DNA of 64,000 nucleotides from Amia ocellicauda (Eukaryota > Chordata > Actinopteri > Amiiformes > Amiidae): assembly GCF_036373705.1 (NCBI RefSeq), contig NC_089864.1, positions 4,982,001 to 5,046,000 on the forward strand. The letters run 5' to 3'. A program made the translations under genes and the position numbers. This document shows, in pieces, positions 1 through 13,200 of the stretch (positions are counted from its first letter, which is position 1; the number at the start of each line of letters is the position of its first letter). The notes under the pieces are model-generated. The model ran no database searches. It was not told the DNA's origin and saw nothing but the letters and a program-made list of their open reading frames with translations.

Positions 1-979
1 TTATTAAATAAACACATCTTCTCAGGGTTTATTGCCCGCTGAGAAAACCATCCCGACATTCCCACTGACTAAACCGAGGAGGTGTGAAAAGGGCATTGAA
101 TTGCGTCGAAACTCAAAACCTCGGAGGAGACGCAGAGAGAGGGGTCTGTCTGTGGTTGAGTAAAGCAACAGCAGGTTCACAGAGATCTAAGAAATATATC
201 TCACCGACAACAGTCGTTCTGTCCCCCTTTTGCCCCCACTGTATTCTCCAAACCCCTCTTGGACCCGTAGGTGTCATCCTCCTGAATATGAATACAGCGC
301 CATCACAACACTCCACGTCTCTGGGTTTGAGTATTCGTTCATGAATATTAGTCTCTTCTCATGATCTAGTTTGTAACTGTTTGTTCCCTTGTTTCAGTTG
401 TAAGTAACGCAAAATCCAACCACCTCAAATGGACACATAAGAGATGGTGATATTTGCCTGCCGTGTCAGTGCAGCGCTCCAGTACAGCGGGGGTTAAGTC
501 CGCCCGTCCCATGTCTTTGAGGAGCAGTGAGGCGCGAGGCATGTGGCTGGGTTGGCAGGTTTGATCCTGTCAGGAATTCTCCACAGGGGGAGCCCGGGGA
601 AGCTGGCTGCCGTCCACAGACTGGGCTCCCTCCCTCAGCACGGCCGCACCACCGAGAGACGCTCATTTTCCACAGACCCCAGTGTGGGCGATCCGTGGAC
701 CCCCAGTAGCCGGAGGAGGAGGAGGGTCCACAGGCTACCCGTGCTCCAGTCACACAAAGACAGCAGCTCTGTGCCTGGGGATTTGGGCGCGGCTGCAAAG
801 CAGTGTGGATTCCCTCGGTAGCTGCTTTGGCTCTTCTGTAACATGCAGTTTAGGGCGAATGCAACAATGAGGTCCAGCAGGGCAGAGATACCAGCAGGGC
901 AGAGATATGGACTGAAGAGGCGTGGCGTGTTTTGGAATGAAAAGTGAAAAAAGGAAATGTATCTAATGTCCCTCAAGAA

Positions 980-1306
980 CAGAGGTTCTCAACCCTGGTC
1001 CTGGGGACCCCCTACCCTGCTGGTTTTTATTCCAACTGAGCTCTCAATTACTTAATTGAACCATTAATTGAACTAGTAATTCCCTAAATCAGAGCCTTTG
1101 AACTGTTTTTAATAGTAGGGGGTTTAAGTTTAAGTATAGATTTGTATAAAGAACTTATTAAAGAACCAATTATTGTATTACACAATTCAAATCAAATCTA
1201 AGCAGATTGTTACTTCAGTTAAGGTTCAATTAAGTAATTGACAGCACAGTTGGAACACAAACCAGAAGGGTAGGGGCTCCTCCAGGACCAGGATGGGGAA
1301 CTTCTG
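980..1306. mobile_element. palindromic hAT-type MITE with 8-bp target duplication
   Basis: The ends are inverted copies of each other: the left end starts CAGAGGTTCTCAACCCTGG and the right end is the complement of CAGAAGTTCCCCATCCTGG. The arms continue inward through ACCCTGCTGG / CCAGAAGGGT and a run of AATTAAGTAATTGA-like palindromes. It is flanked by near-identical 8-bp direct repeats (972-979 ctcaagaa, 1307-1314 ttcaagaa), the target-site length of hAT transposons. There is no coding capacity, so it is a non-autonomous copy. A second family member lies at about 16964-17148. Confidence 0.7.
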
Positions 1307-2269
1307 TTCAAGAATATAAATAATAAAAACATAGGCGTCTCTCGTACGATTTGCGGTGTCATCTACAGACAGGCCCTGGGGAGACTGTGATGATATGCAC
1401 AGCAGTGACCTTTACTGGAGATCACAATCAGTTGTATTTGAGATACAACAGATCTATTTAAGTTTAATTCAATTGATTGATCGGTTATAGCCAGATTTAA
1501 TTCAGGGAAGCATCCATCTGTGTGAACTACATGCGTATCTCCCAGGTCACACAACCCGCCATCCCCAATGTCAACTCGATCGAAGGGCAGCGTCTGCCAT
1601 CAGGGACCAAGCATTTGAAAAGACAATCCCATCTCTGTTCATGGTGGTCTGCAACATCTCCAACACTTGTGAGAGTCCAGTTGCCTTAACTGGTGATCAC
1701 ATGTCCGAGTGTTTCCATTAGAAGGTGCCACACTGGGGGGATGAGAAGGTTAGCACACACAATGGCCACCTCTGGTAACATCTGTATGCAGATGTGCTGT
1801 ATTTATATACAGATGGGAGCTGTTAAATTAGATTATCTCTGGGGTCTCGCTGCCTTTGAGATCGAAAGGGTTTACCAATAAAGACCAAAGGAATTATTAT
1901 ACAATTATACAGGCTTGTGTTAAGTTAATTGCGGGGGGGGGGGGGGGGGAAAGGAGTGGCCGGTTAACCACAGTGCACCAGATGTGGATGTGTTGCAGCG
2001 AGTGATTTATACCGATGTTTACAGATCTTGGATAAATAAATACGTCATTGTGTGCAAAGGCACAAACCCTCACCATCGCCCCTCAGGGCTGCTAGCGAGG
2101 ACTGGACTGGCGCTTCCGCAGGCCTGTCTCACAAGCATGCGCTGCCGGAGAATATCCCTGCCCTACTGGTGTGAGAGGAGAGCAGGGGAGCCGCATAGAG
2201 GAACAGTGAGGGCTCTGGACGTGGAACGAGGGTATCATAGTTCACATTCGGCCTGACGAGCTGCTGCCA

Positions 2270-2350
2270 AGCCCTTGAGCAAGATACTTTACCCAGAGTG
2301 CCTCAGTAAAAACAGATTTAGGACTACAGGATAGGGCCCAGACTGGAGCC
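2270..2350. repeat. dispersed fish repeat fragment
   Basis: Contains the phrase CTTGAGCAAGATACTTTACC followed by GCCTCAGTAAAAACA, a combination I recognise from abundant ray-finned fish repeats. The following 30 bases (2322-2350) are, in reverse complement, the same unit that forms the minisatellite at 23331-23660 (GGAGC, CAGACT, GGGCCC, TAGGA core). Family name not assigned. Confidence 0.45.
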
Positions 2351-3201
2351 TCACACATTGCAGTCTGACACTCCCGGCCCATAGCATGCACGGCACTGGT
2401 GTGTTGTACTGCGGTACAATGTGTCTGAGGAATGTCTTAGTGTGTCTCCCTCTCTCTTTCCCTCTTTGTCTGCAGGACCAGCCCTCTCCCCAACAGCTGT
2501 CCGAGAGAGACAGCTGACCACACTGCGACTGGCCACTGGGGAGACACTGGGGAGAGAGAGACAGACGGGCAACACAGGCTCTCACGGACACACACACTGC
2601 CCAGACGCCCTGCAACCAGAGACCGAGAGCAGAGAATCCACGCTGAAAAACATGAGACACTTGGCGTAAACTGCTACACACACACAATTTGTTCAATCCC
2701 TCAAAATCTGAAATATTGTTTCAAATTAAGGGTATGATTTTTTCTTTTATTACAACTGTATATAGTACACACTCTCTCAACTTTGCTTTTACCCTAACAC
2801 AAGGGTGGCGGAGATCGCTTTGTGAAGATGAATATGGGTCGTTGAGGTATGAGGGCACTTGTGTATGTGTATGTGAGTGTGAGTGTGTGTGTTTATAGTG
2901 AGGAGCCTGGCAAGATAAGCAAATAAATCGCACCCTGAGAAAGCTGGCCCCGGGACACCAGTGCTGAAGGGCCACGGGTCTGTGCCCTGACTGGATCCAA
3001 GCAGACAGCTGTGTTCTGTGCCTGGGAGTGGGAAAAGCACACTGACAGCGTGGATCCCACGAGGAATGCCCGGCCTGCGGAATGCCCGGAACGTCGGAAT
3101 AGCATTCCGGGCATTCTGCCCCTCTCTCGCTCACTCAGTCCCCCTCCCTCTCTCTCTCTCGATTGCAACAGGGATCATCTGATTTACCCGTATCACTACA
3201 G

Positions 3202-3203
<2 letters not shown>

Positions 3204-3238
<35 letters not shown>
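3204..3238. repeat. (GT)n microsatellite
   Basis: Uninterrupted TG dinucleotide run of about 17 units, in a wider GT/CA-rich stretch (2865-2895, 3420-3445). Confidence 0.95.
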
Positions 3239-3241
<3 letters not shown>

Positions 3242-5809
3242 TGCGTGTCCTGGTTTTCCATGACAGACCCAGACACAGGGATCTGGGTTGGAGTCGGAGG
3301 GCCGCGTGAGGCAGGAGGGAACGGGCAAAGCTTGAGGAGGTTTGGCCAGCGTTCGCCAGTCAAGTGTCATTGCGATGCGATGACTGTCCCTGTTATTAAT
3401 AGGCTCCCAACACGCCAGCACAGTCACACACACACAGTCACATGCATAAAGTACACACGCGAACCCAGCTCATAGACCCACACCAACACCAGTCGCCTGT
3501 CACAGAGCCGACAGGCCCATGCTCACGTAACCAACAGAGCTGCCAGCCGGGTTCCTTACTAAATAAACATGGCACAGCCCCCCTACGTGATCAGCTCTAA
3601 GCAGTCACTTGCTCTGCTTAATATCTTACAACTGATTTGAAAATATTACTGCTACATAAACAGATCTTGGTTTGGCACCAAGAGCCTGGCTGAGGTTTGT
3701 CTGTTCGTACAGTGTTCAGGAGACACCGGGCTAATTCCTGAAACCCAGACAACGTCAAGCGGGAGATAGAGCCTCGAGACCCCAGAGCGTCTGCTGGAAT
3801 CTGCTTCCACCCAACCCAGTTCTCCGCTCCTTCACTGGTCTAATTACATGATCAACTGGGTGAATATTTAACATTTCTCTCCAGAGCTCCACAGTGTTCT
3901 GTGGTATTGTGTCTTGAGTTCAGCAACGTATCCAAGTATGAAAACAAGTATTTACAATCTTTACATGAATTTCAACATGACGTTTATATCGATGGCACTA
4001 AGTGCTGAGAACCAGGACTGTGCATCATAGGTACAACAGAATCTAGTGCACCAGGCTGACTCTATGGGCGCTGTACCTCTGTGTGTCTGCCCAAGTAGCT
4101 GTTGGTGGAGGAGGAGGAGAAGGAGAAGTGGTGAAGCACTACAGACATCACAATCCATCATGTTGGGGCTGGGGAGGGTTTGTGTACATACAGTATTAGA
4201 TAACAGTCCCCAGAATACATCTGACAGCACAGGAGGAAACAGAGAAACATAATCCCCGCTGGACACTCCAGTTACTAAATTAACTCTTTTAGAATAGGTC
4301 AACGTGATCTGTTGTAGGGTAGAGTCTAAATATCATTTGAAGCAACTGCCTTCGGTGACTTGTTTAGTTGAATGAATACTACTCATAGACAGCGCTTATT
4401 GATCACTGGAACACTGACTGAGCCCTAGAGAGAACTGTGAAGATCTCAGCTCAGCGTCTACTTTGGACTGACATAGAAACCAATGGAGTTGCAGTCAAGG
4501 CTGTCCACACACCCTTTACAAAAAAACCTGAACATATACATATGACAGCTATAAACAAAAAAACGTGTATTTTGAAAATAAAGGAAAACAAGGCAATTTG
4601 GAAGACTTAGCACAAAGATCTGGATTTAATTATTGCCGGGTAATTTATGAACGCCGTTAAAGAGCATATTTCTGGCATCCTGTTTAAACAGATCCGTCTC
4701 CAGCTCTACTACTGACTGCGTGCTTATGGCGAGGAGGAAAGCGCTCATCTGTATTCTGCGCCACGCTGCAGGCGAGTGTAATAGGAAATCAATAGGCTGC
4801 GTCCCAGTGCACTATGCCATGTTATACCGATCTGATAGGAGACTTGAATGCAATGCCTGTTAAATGCAAATGACAATCGTGTTTGGATTGAAAGCAGCCT
4901 CTATACATCTGATCTGGAAAGCCATACAATTTAATGAGGATGTGAGCTTCTCTTTCTGTTGTTTTTGCAGCAGCACTGTGCGCAATGTGTACACCACACC
5001 GAGCCCAGTCAATCAGTATGAATCAGTGTGTGTATGCATCTAGCCACACATCTCTGGAACTGTGTTTTTTCTGCAGCTCTGTGGTAGCCTCAGACTAACC
5101 CGGTATACAAAATCATGAAATATGATGGATGGATGTCTTACAAATCAATCAAATGTAATATCTATCTACCTACCTTTCCAACCAATCAGTCTATGTCTAT
5201 GGAGTGTAAACGGTTGCACGTATATCTATAGGCTATACCCATGCATCCTAGCATAGTCCTCGGTGTCCTCGGTGTATGCAAAGTCTGTCGAAAGCACAGC
5301 AGGACATTTCTGCTCAGGCACAGAGGTATTATTCAGCGCTGGCCGTTAGCATTCCCACGCGTGATTTGCATAGCAATTAGCAAGCCTCTACACGCCAACG
5401 AGAGGGCAGCGCACCCACTCGCATCCACCGCTTTCACACACAAGCAGACTTTCACCGGAGGCATGTGAGGAAATCGACACTCCCCCCTGCCCCCGTCCAC
5501 ACAGCCACGGCAGGGCTCGGGCCACACTCACCTGTCCACACTGCGCACGCGTGATGGCGGGGCGCTCTGGCGCTATATTAATTGCTCTCAGTGCACTCGT
5601 GTCTTCGGGCACCTGCACTGGTGTCCTTGTGTGTTAAACTCCCTCTTTCTCCGCGCTTTCTCTTCTGCTTAGTCCTCCACCCCTCCTTCTATGACTACTT
5701 CGCCCCCCACCCTCTCCCCCTCTCTCTTTTGTTCACTCTCTCCCCGACAGAGGCAGCAGCTGTCCGGGCTGGATGGATGGATGGATGGAGCAAGTTTCGG
5801 GCATTGTTT

Positions 5810-5823
5810 GTCGCCAAGGCAAC
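5810..5823. promoter_or_regulatory. candidate RFX X-box
   Basis: The 14-mer GTCGCCAAGGCAAC is an almost perfect inverted repeat and differs by two bases from the classic RFX X-box GTTGCCATGGCAAC. It sits in a GC-rich stretch just 5' of a poly-G run. RFX factors bind such sites in promoters of ciliary genes and, through the RFX5 complex, of MHC class II genes. No transcription unit is evident next to it, so function is unproven. Confidence 0.35.
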
Positions 5824-7360
5824 CGTGGAGATTTCTCGGGGGGGGGGGGGCAGGATTGGCCTATTAACACTATGCTGGTGAAAGAAGGGGGAACATAAAT
5901 CCCACCTCGTTGACTGAATTATCCCCCACAGCACTGGAGCTCCACACGGATCGCAGATCTTTCTGCTGGATTACACGCACATGCTCGTTAGGAAACCCAC
6001 GCTTGTCACGCATAATCCATTCGTCCCTCTGAAACACAGCGGATGCGTCGCAGCGGGGCTCGCACTAATGCCCTGAGCTCATGAGAAAGCATGGCCTGTG
6101 TTGGTCACAGCTCCTCGCACTGTTACATACGTGTTATGAACTATACAAGATGCATGATGTCACATTCCGAACATATTACCGCTTTCACTTTCATGAAGGT
6201 CAACTAATTGCCAATTTGCAGTCAATAGGAGGGTTGTCGTTTGAAGTATGGCCATTTGAATTGGTAATACAAAATAAAAACTGGCAGTCTTGTTTTACGT
6301 GTATTTTATTGTATGCCCAAGGTGCAGATTAGCATGACGTATACTTATTGGCTCAGATTTGTATTAGAAGGTCCAAATTACTCATAGTAACAAAAGCCGG
6401 GGAATGAAATCGGACTCTGGATATTTTCTCTCTCTCTCTCTCACAGACACTTTGATGACAGGTCGGAAACGCGCTAGTGTGCACTGGCCGCTCAGTTGCG
6501 TGTGAAGGACGCAGCCCAGTGAGTAATGAAACAGTAATTCTAAATATTATTTTTCATCTGAAAAGGAAATAAAACGCATATCTGAGGCCCTACAATGGGA
6601 GGAAGCCCGAGTCAGGGAGAGCAGCGTTATCACAGACCCATCTCCACGATCCTCCTCCGAGCCCTCTGTGCACCGCTGGACACACGGGGGAAAGGCGCTA
6701 TACTCTGGGCAAGGCCGGCCCCGGAGCAGGACACTCACTCTTCCTGCTCCCCCGCTGACTCAGCCTCGGAGATCCGGGAAACACGTGCGTTGTGATGTTC
6801 CCCCCCAACATGACACCCAGTTAGTCATCTGGGTTGTGTCTAAGACAGGCAACAATACAGGAGCCGCGTCTTTTGGCAGCACACCGGCAGCCTGATACTC
6901 TGAGAGTAACGCACAAGGGGAAAAGGCCAGTCTGTCTATTTCCAGTGGTTTGCAGTGCTGGTCCCGGGGGAGCCGTGTCTGCTAGTTCTCTAGTCCACGT
7001 GTTTTATGGATCTGGCTTTATACAGGCGAGCAGCTGTGTGGAGTTTGTGTATTGGGATGTTCCTTAAATACTTTGTATCGCTATTGTAGCCAATGTGTAT
7101 CAACAGAGTGATAGCGTAGAAACAATGTCAGACAGCTTTGGAGTGGGGAAGTTACTTTTCTCTTGAATATAATGTCGCTATTCCATTGCGGATGTTGTTT
7201 TAAACATTGCAGATTATTATGTATTGCCTTTTTTGGCCACCATGAAATCACAGCCTGTTCATTCAACAGGAAAACCAAGGTTTCCTAAATGTAACTTTGC
7301 TGACATCTAGTGGACATAATAAGGAAAGGAGGCAGTAGAGCTCTTAACAAAAGTCAAGTC

Positions 7361-7366
7361 TTTATT
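7361..7366 (-). terminator. possible distal polyadenylation signal (AATAAA, minus strand)
   Basis: TTTATT on the plus strand, read as AATAAA on the minus strand, inside a 3'-end-like context (GTACATTTCAATAAAGACTTG on minus). If gnl1 has a long alternative 3' UTR, or an unrecognised minus-strand transcript exists, it could end here. Confidence 0.3.
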
Positions 7367-9870
7367 GAAATGTACAATACAGGAGCTTTGCTGGAATACA
7401 GGTCAGGAATGGTCATGTGACAGCCCCCCCCCACAGCCCCGCTGGGATCAGATGGCAGCCTCGTTCAGTCCAGGCCGGTGCCATGGCACACAGGAGGGGA
7501 AACGAGCCCCCCAACTCAGGGAGCGGACTTACTATTGGCACCGTGGGAACTGCATCACAGTCACACTGGAAAGGCTTTGGGGCAGAAGGGAGAGACCGCT
7601 CCTCCAGGTCCACTGGGCGGCACTATTAGTGTTAAGATGATGGCGCGACAACACAAGGCCTCTGGGCCTCAAGCCCCAGAAGCAGCTGCACAAGAGAGCA
7701 GTTCACAGCCTCCCCGGTGGTCTCACAGACCCAGATCCAAGACCCCGGCTCTCCTGGGCCTGTGAGACCGGCCCTGTAACTCTTAAACATTAAGAGTGGA
7801 GCTCCAGATGGCAAGAAAGCAAACAAGATATAATCCTCATATCAGTGCTGAAGAATAGAACGCTTGGCAATAGGGAACACAGTGACACAAGCGTATCCAT
7901 CGGATGTCGCTTCTCTTATTTGGAATGGGAATATCTGACGTTTTTTTGGGGGGGGGGGGGGGGGGTGTTTAAATGTGCCCAAACTCCACAACGAGCTTTA
8001 AGCCTTGCATAATTACACTGTCTGAGGTATTCAGCATTTCCAAATTGAAGCACCGAGAGAAAATACAGAATGATCGAGGAATGACCCAAAAAAATACAAA
8101 TTATGAAAAAGCAATAAAGCCAACAAACTATATATAATCAGTTCATAAGTCGTTATTGTTACTTAAATGGTAAATAAAATAATAAAAGGTTGACTTTAGC
8201 CCAAAACAGCTTTCATTCATTCATTTTTTGTATAAATCTCTCACCCAGGTGAATGTTTCAGTAAATGGCAAGGAATGATCGTTTTAAATGGACCGAGCCT
8301 ATTTAGGAAAGGGAACTTGCTAATTGTGGGGACAATAACTACCTTAATTGATTAGAAAGAAATTGTTCTAGGGCTTTACTAGTTATTTTATTTGAAAAGT
8401 GCTTTAGATTATTGCTTGTTTAACATCGGCCGGAAGAGTCACCATCTTCCCTGACAAATGGGACTAAATACACAACAGTATGGAGCGAAGAACACGAACA
8501 CACACACACGCACGCACGCACGCACACACACACGAAAGTGCCTTCAATTAAACCATTTTACTCAAAGTGCAGATGCAACGTCGTAAACATCTGTTCGACT
8601 GCGGTCATTTAGAGACTGAGCCCAGGTTCTACACGTTCGGTTCTTTGGTTCCGTTTAATGTGGGTCAGAGAATCAGAGCAGGAGGTTATAAACAAACAAA
8701 AAAATCCAAACATGGATTGTTCCAGTAGATGAAAAGAAAGGCAGCAAGTAAAACAAAACAAAAAAAATATATAGTTAGCCTTAGAAGGGGAGGAGGGTGG
8801 ATTTTTAAAGTTTGACTCTTGAAACAAAAAAAGTACCATCACTTTTTCATGTGGTCACCTTTGATAATGAAAGGAAAGCACTCCACAGCAAAATTCACAC
8901 ACTTCCAGCCATTGGTTAGATACTCAAAGCCCCTTCGAGCACTTCGGGCTTCAGATACCTTCTACATGTCAGTCCAAAGTGTTCCCACCTCCATTCGATA
9001 GGCTACCCTGTGCCGCGTTCACTTGAATACATATGACACTGGCCAATCGCATCGCTTCATACTGCACTGGCCAATCGCATCGCTTCAATTTGCTCAACCC
9101 CTGCTGAATTGTCCTAGTTTTGTCGACTGCAATAGTGATCAACAAACTCCGATCAATCTCTCCTTCAACGAGGAGGATGTGTTAAACTAGACTGAATTGC
9201 TGGAATCGCATCTTCCTTCAATGGGGGGACCACCCCCAACACCTCTCACAGGCAACTCATAGCCCTGGAGGGAATGATTTACGCATTGCCAGAGGGCTTC
9301 GAGCATTAAAAAAATAAAAATAAAACTCAGGTCTTCCAAAAACAAAACAGCATTGGGGTAGAGGAAGGAGGGAGGGAATATGAATTGCCATCTCTGGACC
9401 CTAAAATGCCCCTGCAGAAGCCGCAGTCTGCCCCCCAATACTGCGAGGATGCGGTGAGAGTCAGGACTGGGTGGGCCGTGCATAGATACCCTAGGAGAAG
9501 AGGGGAGGCCCAGTGGAAAACAAGAAACCTGGACCTAGAGTGAGGGGGGGCACTCACTGTCTTCTGTGTTTTGTTCCACCCGAGCTGTGTGTCACTCAAG
9601 GCAGCTCAGAGCTTCTCCGCAACCATTTACTCAAGATCTCGTTTTTTTTTTTTTCGCTTTAAAAGATATTTTGGCATTAGCAAAGAAAGAACACCAGCAA
9701 TCGCACGCACCCTGGAAACAAGTGCTGGGATTCAGGAATCCAGCGAGCCCCAGTATCTGGGCACGGTTACAGGAGTAACAAAAACACAAGACAGCAGGAC
9801 CAGACACCCACCTGCTCCAAGACTGGGCTCCCACACTCAGGTATTGGGAGGCCACAAAGTCTTCCCGATT
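7367..9870. other. intergenic or long 3' UTR, no coding signal
   Basis: About 2.5 kb between two minus-strand polyadenylation signals. The open frames at 7365-7765 are Pro/Ser/Gln-rich and overlap each other on both strands with no recognisable domain. It also carries a poly-G run (about 7947-7966) and a CACG/CACA repeat (about 8500-8532). It may be extended gnl1 3' UTR. Confidence 0.4.
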
Positions 9871-9876
9871 TTTATT
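9871..9876 (-). terminator. gnl1 polyadenylation signal
   Basis: AATAAA on the minus strand (context TTGAATAAAAATC), about 370 bases beyond the gnl1 stop codon. It is the nearest canonical signal and the best candidate for the main 3' end. Confidence 0.55.
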
Positions 9877-10246
9877 CAAATTACCAGGATGAACTGGATG
9901 AGTGGAATTCTGTTGCCAGGCTGTGCGTGACATTACTGGCCCTTGGGGGCCCCAGAACCTCTCAATCCCCCAAACTGAGAGAGGCCTTTCAAACAAGCGT
10001 TAAATAAGCGGACTTGACTGAAGAGAGCAGAGTGACCGCAAGCATGCCAGCCGGGACACAGCGGCCCTCGCTCAGGGGCCGAGCTCGAGACGTCTGCTCG
10101 AAAAGCAAGAATGAGGGAACAGACAGAAGACACGCAGGCGTCCCCATCAGAGGGTCGGGGCCAGGAGGATGCCGTGGCACACACAGGTCCTCCTTAATGG
10201 ACACCGGCACAGAACCTCCCGCTCCCCTTCTCTCTCCCTCGCTCGC

Positions 10247-13200
10247 TCACAGGCACTCGTGCTGCCCCAGCACGCTGAACATATTCCCTCGCGGAGGTGG
10301 GGGCCTCTTGGCCTTGGCTTTATGCGTTGCAGGATCTCTGTCCTCGTCCTCGTCCTCCTCTGCCTCCACATCGGCGTCCCGGTCCCCCTCGTCCTCGGGC
10401 TCGGAGCTAGACACCTCCTCACCCTCCCCCGAGCTGCCGGTCGGGGCGTCGAGCTGCTGGGCGGCCTGCAGGGCGGTGATCTCGGCTGTCTCCTCGTGGC
10501 TCTCCCAGAACGCTGCGGGTGAGAGAGAGAGAGGGGCGCTGTGGAATAGTTTCAGCTTCTATATAAATGCGTCTTTCTCTGGCATGAACATAGTACAGTA
10601 GAGGGGTTTGTGAACGTGTCCGTCTCCTACCTCTCTGCTGGCTGTAGCCCGGGGGTCGGACACACAGACAGAGCCGCCCGTCCGCGGCCAGCCTCAGGAT
10701 GCTGTTGGCTGCTCTGTACACATCGTTGCGAGCCGCCATGGCCGTCTTATAACCCCGCTTCTCTGCCCAGGCTGCGGAAAGAGAGAGATTCCAGTCAGTG
10801 CCGGTTCTAAAGTGTGTAGGTATCATCAACGTGACATGGGAGGCTGTGATGGCCGTTGCATCATCACCCTGGGTACGGAGGGGAAGGGGCTGGACGCTGG
10901 CTGAACCCTACCTTCACAGATGTCCCAGGCCGTCCAGCACGCCTCCTGCTGCTGGCCTGGCTCCCCGGCGCTGGGGTGCTTCAGCTTGAGCAGCGTCTGC
11001 ACGGGGACGCGCACTGCCAGGTAGCCCACGGGGGTGTAGGGCTCCTGGATCTGGGAGATGGGGTAGATTCCGGCCAGGATCTGCGAGGGAGAGAGAGAGA
11101 GAGGAGGATGTGAGTACAGACAGTGAGTGTGTGACAGTGCCTGCGTGTGTGTGTGTCAGTGTGTGTGTTTCGTGGGGGACAGCTGACCTGGTGCTGCCGC
11201 TCCACCAGCGAGGGGAAGATGAGGCCTGGGCAGTCACACATCTTCACAGTGGGCGTCAGGAAGTACGTCTGGAAGTACTTGGTGTGCCCGGGGGTGCGCG
11301 ACACGCTGACCACCTTCCTGCCCACCAGCCCGTTGATCAGGGAGGACTTGCCCACGTTGGGGAACCCTGCGCACAGAGAGAGTCACAGCATGTTTCCACG
11401 AGCTCAAGAATTCAGATTGTTTGTTTTGACCACATTAAAAATGGCTCCACGTCTTGTTTTACTCCAAAACACAGGCCAAAATGAAGGTCGAATGTTTGTG
11501 TCTGCCAAACTAATAACAATATTAACAAAATGCTGAAAAAAGCAGGTCATTCTTCCATCAAGGCAACTACCCACAATGCACAGCTTCCACCGGCCCACAT
11601 CACTGGGCGAACGGCCTCGGCACGGCCAGCACCGGGGGACCCTTACCCACACAGCCCAGCGTGAGGACCCCGTCCTTGTACAGCTCCTGGACGGACCCGC
11701 CCATCTCCATGGCCACATCGCTGTGGTGCTCCATCAGCACGGCCTCCTCCTCCGCCTCCTCGCCCTCCTCGTCCGAGTACTGCCCCCTCTGCGGGCTGCA
11801 GGCCGCCACTGCGATCCTCTCGATCTTCTGTCGCCAGCTGCTGAGATCCACTGCAGGAGACAACACACTGAGCTATGGGAGCAGGTATTCACAACAACAC
11901 ACTGAGCACTGGGAGCAGCACCAGCGGCGGGTGTCGAGGGGTTCTCTCCCTACCTTTGCCAGCAGTGATCTCCTCGCAGGCCCTCAGGAGCTGCATGGGC
12001 CCCATGGCGGCCCCCCAGCCTCCCTTTCTCCTGCGCCGGCGCTTCTTAAACACTGCAGGAAACGCAGAGACGGACAAACGCCGAGACGTCAGGAGACAGC
12101 GGACGAGTAAAAACATCAATAATGTCGTCATCACGTGGACCCCTACCTGCTTCCGGGTCTCTCCCCTCGCCAGGTCTCTGAGGGTAGGAGGTGAAGCAAA
12201 CAATGTGGACCTGGGGGAACAGGGACTGGAAGTAGTGCCGCCAGGCCACCACCAGGCTGGGCGGGGCCAGGTCAATCTTGTTCAGCACCAGGATGAGGGT
12301 CTTCTTCATCTCCTTGGTGATGTAGTCGTAGAGGGCCGGGGGGAAGTGGAGGACCTGGGGACGAGGAGGCCAGGCGTGATCGAGACACACAGAGACACGC
12401 GGGATGGCTGGAGTGGAATCGAAGGGCGGAATAATTGAAAACCCAGAAAGGCAGATCTAAAGCACAAACACACCACCTCCAAACTACTACTATTACCCAC
12501 AACCCCCCCACTTTTCCTATGTAGAGCTGGTCAGGCACCGTCTCACAGCCTGGGGGAGACTGGAAACATCCCAGGTGACCTGAACCGAGGGCAGAGAGGG
12601 GCTAGTCAAGTTGCGTACCGGGTGTCTGATGTCTGTGATGAGCAGCACGACGTCTGACATCTCCAGCACCCTCCACAGCTGCCGCCATGTCTGAGCAGGA
12701 GAGAGAGTGAGTGTCAGACACGCAGAGGTGGACAGAAGAGTCTGAGAGAACGTGACGTACGTTACCTCGTGGAAGTGACGGTACTGAGGCTCATTGTGTG
12801 TGTGAGCGAGCAATCGGGGCCTAACTGTGAGCGACAGTGCAGTTGCTGATGAGTTACGCACCCCCTACACTTACTAAGCTGTAGATCAAAGCCAATGGGA
12901 ACATCTTGGGGAGGCCTCCATGCAGCAGGGGATCGATACGGGCCGATTATATATCTGAAACATGTCGGGACGTTGTGTGGACTACAGGACCCAGACTGCA
13001 TTCATTCACTGTTGTGTCAACTCATTGACCCGACTTGACTTGACACTGGCGGTGATCAGGGGATGTTTCCAATGAATGCCTGAACCGCTTACATAAAGCA
13101 TCGATCCGCCTGCCCTTGTGGATCGACTATTTGGGGATTCTATTTAAAGGAGCCGATATGGCATTATGGACGTGTCGTGATACAGGAGAGCATCTCTCTG

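Larger units (their letters stand above)
1..7360. other. gene-poor region, no supported coding gene
   Basis: No open frame here shows a recognisable domain together with splice sites. The longest frames (for example 466-798 and 2289-2696, both minus) are low-complexity Ser/Pro/Cys-rich or run through simple repeats. The stretch holds a hAT-type MITE (980-1306), a dispersed repeat fragment (about 2270-2350), a (GT)n tract (3204-3238), poly-G runs (1932-1949, 5840-5850), a GC-rich stretch with TGGA repeats and a possible X-box (about 5400-5960), and otherwise anonymous sequence. Conserved non-coding elements could lie here but cannot be recognised from a single genome. Confidence 0.55.

Noticed and set aside
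2289-2696. 135-codon minus-strand frame
   Set aside because: Runs through a dispersed repeat and GAGA-rich sequence; no domain or splice pattern.
7365-7765. Overlapping Pro/Ser-rich frames on both strands
   Set aside because: No domain, mutually overlapping, and located in probable 3' UTR or intergenic DNA.
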